Of a stretch of DNA of 64,000 nucleotides, positions 33,575 to 40,498 are shown piece after piece (position 1 is the first letter of the stretch; every line of letters begins with the position of its first letter). The stretch covers positions 1 through 64,000 of the forward strand of contig CAZXMW010000014.1 in the NCBI GenBank assembly GCA_964641415.1, in the 5' to 3' direction. The stretch comes from JAHECW01 sp964641415 (GTDB lineage: Bacteria; Acidobacteriota; Thermoanaerobaculia; Thermoanaerobaculales; Sulfomarinibacteraceae). The notes beneath the pieces were generated by a model that was given only the letters and a program-made list of their open reading frames with translations, was not told the origin of the DNA and searched no databases. The translations under genes and the position numbers were made by a program.

Positions 33575-36500
33575 TCACGGCGTGGTCTGACTCCACGCGC
33601 CGGTGTCGCCGCTTTCGAAGCCGTCGGCGAACAGCGAGAGGGTATCGCACGGCTCGTTGACCGTGAGCTGGAGCTGCCAGGCGTCGATGGTGCCGGTGTC
33701 GGCGCCCCAGTTGTCGACCACCTTGAAGGTCCAGTCGCCGGTAGCCGGTTGGCCCGCGAGCGCCGCGAGGGGCTGGTCGGGCTGGAACGAGCCGGTGAAC
33801 GGCGCGCTGCCGGAGCCGATCGGGGTCGCAGCGTCGTCGTCGAAGTGGGTGTTGGTGTAGTTGTTCCCGCCGCCGCCGTGCTGATCGGACAGAAGTACCG
33901 TGGTGCCGTCGGGGCCGATGAGATAGAGGTCGAGGTCACCGGTGTAGGTGTGGGTGATGTTGACCAACAGGTCGACGTCGACCACGTCGTAGGGCGAGGC
34001 GACGGTGATCAGGGAGCTCGCCCCGGTCGTGTTGGCGTCCGGGATCGCCACCGGGGTGTCGGTGGCATCGACCACCACCGGGGTGCCCGCCGTCGTCTGG
34101 AAGTCGAAGAAGGCGCCACCGTTGTCGTCGACCGCGGTGTAGCAGTCCGGGCTCGACGACTCGACGAGGAAGACGTAGTCGGTACAGGCCTCGAGGCCGT
34201 CGATCTCGACCGCGTGGGCGGTACCGGTTCCGGCCACGTCGCTCACCGTGGTCGGGGAGGTCGTGCCCCAGACCAGCCGGGTGGTGGCCGGGACATTGGT
34301 CGTCCAGCTGACCATGGCCGAGTCGTTGGCGACGAAGTCCGTGGTCACGTCGCTGATGACCAGGTGCTCGCACACCGGGATGGCGAAGTTCGACGCCCCG
34401 GAGTAGCCACCTGACGCCGACCAGTCCAGGCTCAGCAGCGCCGAGTGGCCGTTGGGCGTCGCCCCGTCGAGGGTGAACGAGAAGTGATTCGGCAAGCTCT
34501 GGACCTGGGCGCCGACCGGCGCATCGGGGAAGCTCGCCGCGGGGTCGGTGACCGCGCAGTGGGCCGAGCCCGAGCTGAGAACGCCGGTGATCCCGGTGCC
34601 GTCTTCGACGCCGACATTGGTAATGGTGACCGGGAGCACGATGGTCTCGCCCGGGTTGGCAATGCCGTCGCCGTCTCCGGCGCTGTCGTCGCACAGGTGG
34701 CCGCTGTGGACCATCCACGGCCCGACCGGGACGATCACGTCGACGGTGCCCTGCCACGGCACCAGATTCAGGCCGGTGACCACGACATCCAGGGTAGTGG
34801 GCGTCTGGGGCTGCGGGTCGAGCGCGACGACCGCGACGCCGCCGGAGGCGACCGCCCGTCCGAGCAGCACCCCGTTGTCGGTCACGGCCACCAGTGCGCC
34901 CTCGGTCCCGACGGTCACCGTGAGCGAGGGCGACCCGACCGGCAGGGTCGGATCGACGGTCACGCTCGGCGTCACCGGCGTCGCGGTGTAGGCCCGCATC
35001 TCCGGGTCGCCGTGCCAGTGGAAGAGCTCGAACTCGTACTCAGTGTCGCCGTTGTCGCCCTGCCAGTGGTACATGTAGTACTTCCCGTACAGATAGGCCT
35101 CGGCCGGGCGGAACGAGTGCGGGTAGACGTTGCCGCCGTCCGCGGTGTCGTACTCGTCCCAGAAGCTGTCGTAGGACCCGTGGACGAGCAGGTCGTTCCA
35201 CCCGGAGTACGAAATGTCCGACGCAGCCATGACCCCGACGGCGCCGCCGGGGTACTTCTTCATCCACGCGTCGACGAAACAATCGCTGGTCAGGTCGAAC
35301 GAGCCGGTCAGACAGTTGATCGAGTAGACAATGGGCGTCATGGACCCGTTGGCCAGCGCGTTGACGTTCGAGTTGTAAAAGGGCGGATCGCCCCAGCCGG
35401 TCTCGCCGCCGTGGTCACGGTGCTGGACCAGGCTGACGCCGGCATTGACGGCATCGGTGATGTCCTGAGTCGAGGTCGAGGAGTTAGTGATCAGGTCGGC
35501 GTCTTCTTGGGGCACCGGCTGGTTGGCGTAGCCCGGCGGGCGGTGGTTGTAGTACGACGCATCGGACCGCCAGTAGTACGGATTGCAGTTGAGCGAATCG
35601 CTCGTCGCGGCGGTGTGGATGCCCATGCCGCCGACATCGCGGATGTAGTGCATGGCATGGGTCCCGGTTTCGAAGAAGAACCGCTCGGCCTGGCAGCCGC
35701 CCTGTAGATACGCGGCCATCAGGTAGTCGCCGTGCCACACGCCCGGCACGACGTCGCGATCGAAAGCGAGGATCTTGGCCACGACGTTGTCGAAGTCGGT
35801 CGGGCTCTGGACCGCGATGCGTCCCATGACGATATCGGGAAGGTAGTCCGACCCGTCGAGGCACGAAAGACGGAGATCCGACACGTACGGGCCGTAGGAG
35901 CCGGAGAGCGGTTCAGACGGGACTGCCGGGTGGTCACCGGCGAGCAGCACATAGGTGAGATCCGGGTCGCTGTCGTACCGGTTTTGGAGAAACGCCTTGA
36001 GCTCCGAGTAGGTGGTTCCGATCGAACCCATGGCGACAACCTCGACGGTCAGTCCCTTCAATCGCTTCCACTCGGCGAGGGGCTGCACAGACGCAACCAG
36101 CGGATCATCCGCGATGATCAGGTACTCGATCCCGGTCGGGTTGACCTCCGGCGCGGTCGCGCCGTCGATTCGGACGGCGGTCGGAAACAGGACGCTGTGC
36201 CGTGCGGCCTTGAGGCTCTCGGCGCCCTCGTCGACCAGGCCCTCAAGATCTATGGTCAAATGCAGCGACTGCCGAACCGTCACCTCTTTGCGGACCGGGT
36301 TGAAGGCGAGCGGGCTGACCTCGACGACGAGGTAGCGCTGCCCGCGCACGACCACATCGTCGGCGATCCGCGCCGGCTGCTGCGGAAACCACCGATCGGA
36401 GGCGTAGGCCTTGTCGTCAACCGCGAACTCCGGCGACCACGGGCCGCAATCGGGCTCCGGAGGCTGTTGGGGCAGGACCGTGACGCCCGTCAGCGCGACC

Positions 36501-36850
36501 GTGGCGTCGGTCCCGTCGATGGCCAATTGGGCCGAGGGGCCGTTGGGCGCCGGAACCAGCACGGTCCGAAAGGGCATGTGGGGCTCGCCGACGGCGCCAT
36601 GACCCCCGCAACCGGGGACCTCGAGACGAGTGTACTGAACGCCCGCCCGGCTGCTCTCTTCGACGAAGAAACCGCCGACGGCAACGTCGACGGCGGCACC
36701 GTCGACGAGATCGTGGATCTCGATGGTGATCGGGGTTCCGACGGAAGCCGGTGAGACATCGATCCACAGCTGATCAGCAGCGACCGGGATCGCTGCCAGG
36801 GCGAAGGAGACGACGACAGCTGACAGTACGGAACCACGACGACGTGACAT
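33575..36850 (-). CDS. secreted gingipain-like (C25) peptidase
   Basis: 1091 residues. Signal peptide to about residue 25, then a propeptide-like region to about 225. The C25 catalytic domain runs at about 235-620, with the dyad His480 in QHRDHGGETGWG and Cys513 in YSINCLTGSFD. Beta-sandwich and fibronectin-like domains follow, with a proprotein-convertase P-type domain near 930-1070 (GDLDLYLIGPDGTTVLLSD). The tail ends DGFESGDTGAWSQTTP, a motif shared with the delta-60 protein near the end of the window. Predicted extracellular cysteine endopeptidase. Gingipains of Bacteroidota leave by type IX secretion, but that C-terminal domain is not recognisable here. Confidence 0.85.
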   Translation of the reverse strand: MSRRRGSVLSAVVVSFALAAIPVAADQLWIDVSPASVGTPITIEIHDLVDGAAVDVAVGGFFVEESSRAGVQYTRLEVPGCGGHGAVGEPHMPFRTVLVPAPNGPSAQLAIDGTDATVALTGVTVLPQQPPEPDCGPWSPEFAVDDKAYASDRWFPQQPARIADDVVVRGQRYLVVEVSPLAFNPVRKEVTVRQSLHLTIDLEGLVDEGAESLKAARHSVLFPTAVRIDGATAPEVNPTGIEYLIIADDPLVASVQPLAEWKRLKGLTVEVVAMGSIGTTYSELKAFLQNRYDSDPDLTYVLLAGDHPAVPSEPLSGSYGPYVSDLRLSCLDGSDYLPDIVMGRIAVQSPTDFDNVVAKILAFDRDVVPGVWHGDYLMAAYLQGGCQAERFFFETGTHAMHYIRDVGGMGIHTAATSDSLNCNPYYWRSDASYYNHRPPGYANQPVPQEDADLITNSSTSTQDITDAVNAGVSLVQHRDHGGETGWGDPPFYNSNVNALANGSMTPIVYSINCLTGSFDLTSDCFVDAWMKKYPGGAVGVMAASDISYSGWNDLLVHGSYDSFWDEYDTADGGNVYPHSFRPAEAYLYGKYYMYHWQGDNGDTEYEFELFHWHGDPEMRAYTATPVTPSVTVDPTLPVGSPSLTVTVGTEGALVAVTDNGVLLGRAVASGGVAVVALDPQPQTPTTLDVVVTGLNLVPWQGTVDVIVPVGPWMVHSGHLCDDSAGDGDGIANPGETIVLPVTITNVGVEDGTGITGVLSSGSAHCAVTDPAASFPDAPVGAQVQSLPNHFSFTLDGATPNGHSALLSLDWSASGGYSGASNFAIPVCEHLVISDVTTDFVANDSAMVSWTTNVPATTRLVWGTTSPTTVSDVAGTGTAHAVEIDGLEACTDYVFLVESSSPDCYTAVDDNGGAFFDFQTTAGTPVVVDATDTPVAIPDANTTGASSLITVASPYDVVDVDLLVNITHTYTGDLDLYLIGPDGTTVLLSDQHGGGGNNYTNTHFDDDAATPIGSGSAPFTGSFQPDQPLAALAGQPATGDWTFKVVDNWGADTGTIDAWQLQLTVNEPCDTLSLFADGFESGDTGAWSQTTP

Positions 36851-37133
36851 TCGGGGATCCTCCCTTGCCGCAGCCGTTCGCTCTGCCGCCGCTACCGGGT
36901 TCGCTCGCCGCCCTCCAGGCAGGCGATCGGCATCGGTCGGCCCGACCGCGGACCATTCCAGTCTACTTCGGTTTCAAGACGCTGTCACAGATCGAGATCG
37001 GAACGATCATCATTCATTCAATTGAGCTATCGAAACAACCCGACCGGTCTGTCGAGCCCGCTTCGTCGTCGAACCCCGGCTGTCGATTCCGGGCCGACCG
37101 ATCGTCGTGGTGATATCGTTCGCGAGATCAGAT
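36851..37133. other. intergenic region, upstream of a duplicated patatin 5' end
   Basis: No gene seen. An A/T-rich patch near 37000-37035 (ATTCATTCAATTGAGC) may hold a promoter for either direction. The right part can be aligned loosely with 40350-40458 upstream of the intact patatin gene (shared GACCGG and TGGTG islands), suggesting an old duplication. Confidence 0.4.
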
Positions 37134-37178
37134 CCGGGAGGGCAACTGGATGAGCGGGATGCTTCGGTGGCTGACAGC
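37134..37178 (+). repeat. left copy of patatin-gene 5' repeat
   Basis: Starts CCGGGAGGGCAA and ends GGTGGCTGACAGC. It is identical to 40459-40498 except for five extra bases (ACTGG) before the ATG. The two copies bracket the accessory island. Confidence 0.85.
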
Positions 37179-37203
37179 GGGTGCCAGGAGAAACTCCGGT
37201 TAA
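37150..37203 (+). pseudogene. 5' fragment of a patatin-type gene
   Basis: ATG at 37150 begins MSGMLRWLTA, identical to the start of the intact patatin-barrel gene at 40470, with the same GGGAGG ribosome site. After ten codons the match ends, and sequence of the 186-bp inverted-repeat element gives a stop seven codons later. A truncated relic or a duplicated end left by the event that placed the island here. Confidence 0.7.
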
Positions 37204-37366
37204 GTGGAGACCCCTGAACTACGTAACTCCGTACCGGGCACCGATGGGGTCCGGTTCGCGAGAGAAGAGAAGAAACGGTAGCGGTAGACCACCCAGGTCA
37301 AACAGCCAGAAGAAAGGAAACCGGCAGCCGCCGGCCTCACTTTGTTAACTTTGTTTCTCCTGGCAC
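37181..37366. mobile_element. 186-bp element with 14-bp terminal inverted repeats
   Basis: GTGCCAGGAGAAAC at 37181-37194 is perfectly repeated in inverse orientation at 37353-37366, with further GTTAA similarity inside both ends. It contains no gene. Its left end breaks a patatin 5' fragment and its right end breaks a DUF4393-like gene. It looks like a non-autonomous (MITE or REP/BIME-like) element. No clear target-site duplication is visible. Confidence 0.65.
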
Positions 37367-37429
37367 GGATGTTCCGACCTTGGCCACCTCCTGGACTGCT
37401 TTGGCGGTCTCGGTCGCGGGGTCGTCCAT
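37337..37429 (-). pseudogene. truncated DUF4393-like gene
   Basis: ATG at 37429, with GAGAGG upstream, gives MDDPATETAKAVQEVAKVG, which resembles the conserved N-terminus of DUF4393 proteins (TAKAVQEVAK-type helix). After about 20 codons the frame enters the inverted-repeat element and stops after 30 codons. It begins 15 bp after the upstream membrane-protein gene, so it was the third gene of the RHS transcript. The family call is from memory of a short motif. Confidence 0.45.
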
Positions 37430-37444
37430 GCTCAGTAGCCTCTC

Positions 37445-37909
37445 TTAATTCGTCCGGCTCGTCTGAGCTGGCACTTGTTCTGATCCTAAATCTCGGAAAC
37501 CTTTGAGGCACCTAAAGAGCTCATCCGGTTTTTCATAGAAATCGAGGAAAATCCGCACTGGAATAATTCCCCCAAATCTCACCCAGTGAGGGCGTTGGCT
37601 CTCACTCAGTATTTGCGAGGCCTGTAGCGTAGAAACTGGCACGCGTCGTCCGAGGGGGGTCACCAATCCCTCATCGGTGATTGTCACCGTCATTCGGTTT
37701 CTTAGTACCCCAAGAATCCGTGGCAGAAGGTACGACAAGAGAATCACTGAACAGAAAAACGGGAAGCCAATCCAATCAGAGAAACTCCCCGACTGACCCA
37801 AACTTGTGACAATCATCGTGAACGATGCCAAGGCGACGAATGCGGCACCCCCGACGACAATCAGGAAATTCCTCGATGCGGACCTTCTCCAGGCAAATTC
37901 CCGAGTCAT
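37445..37909 (-). CDS. small membrane protein, candidate RHS immunity protein
   Basis: 154 residues, GC-poorer than its surroundings. Two TM helices at about 14-36 and 45-66, then a cytoplasmic domain with MTVTITDEGLVTPLGRRVP and IPVRIFLDFYE, a strand pattern like small bacterial PH domains. Its ATG overlaps the stop of the RHS-core gene (ATGA), so they are coupled. By position, as with other RHS or Wap tails, it may protect against the upstream protein's C-terminus. It could also be an unrelated passenger. No family recognised. Confidence 0.6.
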   Translation of the reverse strand: MTREFAWRRSASRNFLIVVGGAAFVALASFTMIVTSLGQSGSFSDWIGFPFFCSVILLSYLLPRILGVLRNRMTVTITDEGLVTPLGRRVPVSTLQASQILSESQRPHWVRFGGIIPVRIFLDFYEKPDELFRCLKGFRDLGSEQVPAQTSRTN

Positions 37910-38757
37910 TCCTCAACGACCTCAGGCGGTACTTCCACCTCGACAAACTCTCCGCCAATATGCTCTTTGGCCGCGTCGTAAACCATCACCAACTCGGACA
38001 CGACGGCCTCAGTAGCCGGACCTGCACCCGCACCTCCGGTCAATGCTCCAAGGGTTCCCGATTTGAGGGCCTGCTCCCCGGCAGCAGCTGCAACAGCGGC
38101 GGGGTCAGTGTTGCCCTCTACCAAGGCTTCGTTCAGTGCTCCTGTTGTCGCTCCTCCAAGGGCTGAAGAACCACCCCCAACAATCAAACCGCCGGTAACG
38201 GTCAATCCACCACCAGCGACCGCTGTTGGAATGGTAGTAGCCCCTGTTAATGTACCGAGAGCTGCGGCTGTGCCTCCTCCCGTGATCGCAACAGCACCTA
38301 CTCCAAACGTTGCCGCTGTGACGGCGCCACCAGCAGCACCGGCAAACGCAGCTTTCCCGACGTTGTCAAGAAGAGGCTTGCCCTGGGCACTATTGCTAAT
38401 CATCTTCGCCCCAGCGCCAATCAACCCACCGACGCCTGCCCCAATGGCGATGTGCACCCATTCACCTTCCGGATCGGTGAACTTAAGCGGGTTGTTTTGG
38501 ACATACGCGTACCGATTCCAGCTCTGGGAACTGCCGATCCGCCCGCCGATCGGATCCACAGACACAAACCGTCCGAGGTTGGGGGAGTAGTACCGGGCAT
38601 GCATGGAGTCGGTAGTTTGGATCGTAGTGGTAGGTCCGCTGGCAATCGGTCCAGGAACCGGCTCGGAATATGCAGGGCGCGGCGACAGCAAAGCTGCCGC
38701 TGACAACACAAGAACCGCGAGACTCAGCCGATCGGATGCGTTGGTGGGCCGAAACAC
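37906..38757 (-). CDS. compact RHS-repeat core protein with hydrophobic C-terminus
   Basis: 283 residues. A signal peptide at about 1-31 ends near AYSEP. The RHS-associated core follows within about 50-100: RYYSPNLGRFVSVDPIGG and WNRYAYVQNNPLKFTDPEG. Full RHS proteins have over a thousand residues before this core; here only the tip is left, but with its own start and export signal. The C-terminal 180 residues are very rich in Gly, Ala and Val (GAAGGAVTAATFGVGAVAIT), as in pore-forming or membrane-inserting toxin tails. The GTG start overlaps the XRE gene on the other strand. Candidate effector or relic. Confidence 0.65.
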   Translation of the reverse strand: MFRPTNASDRLSLAVLVLSAAALLSPRPAYSEPVPGPIASGPTTTIQTTDSMHARYYSPNLGRFVSVDPIGGRIGSSQSWNRYAYVQNNPLKFTDPEGEWVHIAIGAGVGGLIGAGAKMISNSAQGKPLLDNVGKAAFAGAAGGAVTAATFGVGAVAITGGGTAAALGTLTGATTIPTAVAGGGLTVTGGLIVGGGSSALGGATTGALNEALVEGNTDPAAVAAAAGEQALKSGTLGALTGGAGAGPATEAVVSELVMVYDAAKEHIGGEFVEVEVPPEVVEE

Positions 38758-39074
38758 GTCTAGAGTTTAGCAAGAAGAAGAGTCTCGAAGAGAGCGGCTG
38801 GAAGATCGGCTCCGCCGACGAGTTCCTTGATTTGAGCGCGGATGAGTCGGCGTATATCGATCTGAAGCGCCGCCTCAGCCAAAGTCTGCGAAAACGAAGG
38901 ACCGAGAAAAAGGTCTCCCAGCAGCAGCTCGCTTCGCTCATCAAGTCGAGCCAATCGCGGGTTGCGAAAATGGAGGCCGGAGACCCGACGGTTTCGATTG
39001 ACATTTTGGTAAAGACCTTGCTTGCCCTCGGGGCCTCCGACCGTGACTTGGCAAAGGCAATCGCCGCGAGATAG
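38736..39074 (+). CDS. XRE-family (HTH_37) regulator, antitoxin-like
   Basis: 112 residues from ATG at 38736. A leader (RLEFSKKKSLEESGWKIGSA) precedes a helix-turn-helix: RRLSQSLRKRRTEKKVSQQQ and LIKSSQSRVAKMEAGDPTVS. This is the layout of HigA/RelB-type XRE antitoxins with an extended N-terminus. No HigB or RelE-type toxin gene is next to it. Its start region overlaps the divergent RHS-core start, so it may repress that gene instead. Role uncertain. Confidence 0.72.
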   Translation: MRWWAETRLEFSKKKSLEESGWKIGSADEFLDLSADESAYIDLKRRLSQSLRKRRTEKKVSQQQLASLIKSSQSRVAKMEAGDPTVSIDILVKTLLALGASDRDLAKAIAAR

Positions 39075-39285
39075 GGTTGAGCCAAGATTCTAAGGCTCTA
39101 TAGTCTGGCACCCAAACGTTCGCCTCAGCCGTGAGTTACCGGGAAGCCAGACCATGCGCTGCAACGCCACCCCGTGGCCTGGGCCACCAGCTTGTGCGCC
39201 AGAACACCAAGTCACCAACCGCAGCACCGTGCCGACGGGCTTCGGGAACGTCCTCAGGTCGGCAAGCGTTATACTCTCGGAGAAG

Positions 39286-39513
39286 ATGACTATGGAAAAC
39301 CGATTCACTGGTGTATTCGAGCAGGTCGGCGAGTGGTGGATCGGCTACGTCGAGGAGCTTCCCGGCGCCAACACCCAAGGCAAAACCTTGGACGAGGCGC
39401 GCGAGAACCTCAAGGAAGCGATCAGCCTCATCCTCGAGACCAACCGTGACCTGGCCCGCCGCGAAGCGGAAGGCCGCAACGTCTTCCGAGAGCCCATCGC
39501 GATCACTGTGTGA
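39286..39513 (+). CDS. hicB: HicB-like antitoxin
   Basis: 75 residues from ATG 39286 (a second ATG at 39292 is also possible). The sequence FTGVFEQVGEWWIGYVEELP, then GANTQGKTLDEARENLKEAI, is the classic HicB partial RNase-H-like fold. A TATACT box at 39270-39275 lies 10 bases before the start and could be its -10 element, making a very short leader. hicA follows with a GTGA overlap. The order hicB-hicA is the less common one. Confidence 0.9.
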   Translation: MTMENRFTGVFEQVGEWWIGYVEELPGANTQGKTLDEARENLKEAISLILETNRDLARREAEGRNVFREPIAITV

Positions 39514-39695
39514 AGCGCCGCGCTCTCATCCGCCATCTCACCAAGCACGGCTGTGAACAGGTCCGTGAGGTCAGCAGACACACCGTCTGCTGGAACCTAG
39601 AGAACCGCCAGACGAGTACCGTCCCTCGCCATACCGAGGTCAACGACCACCTGGCCAAGAAGATCTGCAAGGATCTCGGGATCCCCACGCCCTGA
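39510..39695 (+). CDS. hicA: HicA-like mRNA interferase toxin
   Basis: 61 residues from a GTG overlapping the hicB stop. The short basic double-stranded-RNA-binding-like fold is seen in KRRALIRHLTKHGCEQVREV, then SRHTVCWNLENR and TSTVPRHTEVNDHLAKKIC. The catalytic His is present in VPRHTEV. HicA cleaves mRNA and is held by HicB. Confidence 0.9.
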   Translation: MKRRALIRHLTKHGCEQVREVSRHTVCWNLENRQTSTVPRHTEVNDHLAKKICKDLGIPTP

Positions 39696-40311
39696 TGGGG
39701 CATCGACCAGCATCCGGACATGCACGATCGTGCATCCACTATCAGGGAGGACGCCTGGTCACGGTGCTTCCCCGGACTCGGCTCGAAGACCGGGAATTTC
39801 GCGAGTGGATCCAGAGCAACACACCCGACTGGGCTCTGGTGCGCGATGCCGCCAATCCCCGTCACAAGGGCGGCCCACGAGATCGCTGGTGGACGTACAG
39901 ATACCGGATGGCATCGGCGGAAGGCTGGCACGTCGTCTGGCTCAAAAGTACCTTGCTCGCTTCGAAGCTCACAAACGCCAACCGACCATCGAGAAGCGGT
40001 TCCAGCAGTCCAAGACCGTGCTCGAAATCGCCCCCGTACTGCTCAAGAACGAGGCCCGGATCGAGGCCTTCTTCCTGGTCTTCTTTTTGGCGCTCCTCAC
40101 CCAGGCGCTCGTCGAAAGACAACTCCGCCGCGCCATGAGAAACAGTGGAGTCGACGAGCTGCCTCTCTACCCTGAGGAACGCATGACCAAGCGCCCCACC
40201 GCCGACCAGGTCTTCCGCCTGTTCTCACGCGCTCAGCGCCACACCCTCTCAGAGCACGGCAACGTCCTCCGCACCTTCCACACGGGCAGGTCCGCGATAT
40301 GCGGAATGTAG
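39696..40311 (+). pseudogene. deleted IS1634-type transposase relic
   Basis: Two pieces of one transposase lie in different frames. The first (about 39700-39955) contains YQGGRLVTVLPRTRLEDREF and NPRHKGGPRDRWWTY. The second (about 39950-40300) contains EAHKRQPTIEKRFQQSK, then QALVERQLRRAMRNSGVDEL and LPLYPEERMTKRPTADQVF. In IS1634-family (DDE, IS4-like) proteins these are separated by a long catalytic region, which is missing. The C-terminus also ends early. A non-functional remnant marking past insertion. Confidence 0.75.
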
Positions 40312-40458
40312 GGCTGGTTTGTGGTTATTATGGGATCTTGAATTCGTCAGCTCTGTATTCGGGACGACCGGCCGACGGACCCGAGCTCGAAAGGGGACCG
40401 ATCATCCGTCTTGCGCGACGCTGGAACGAACGCTATGGTGCCTTCTGCGGCATCACAC

Positions 40459-40498
40459 CCGGGAGGGCAATGAGCGGGATGCTTCGGTGGCTGACAGC
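40459..40498 (+). repeat. right copy of patatin-gene 5' repeat
   Basis: Matches 37134-37178 apart from a 5-bp deletion. It covers the ribosome site and first ten codons of the intact patatin gene. Together with the left copy it brackets about 3.3 kb. Confidence 0.85.

Noticed and set aside
39090..39285. Region before hicB considered as an integron-type attC or a gene fragment
   Set aside because: Only a 7-bp GTCTGGC/GCCAGAC inverted pair is visible; no integrase, no attC core pair, no coding pattern.
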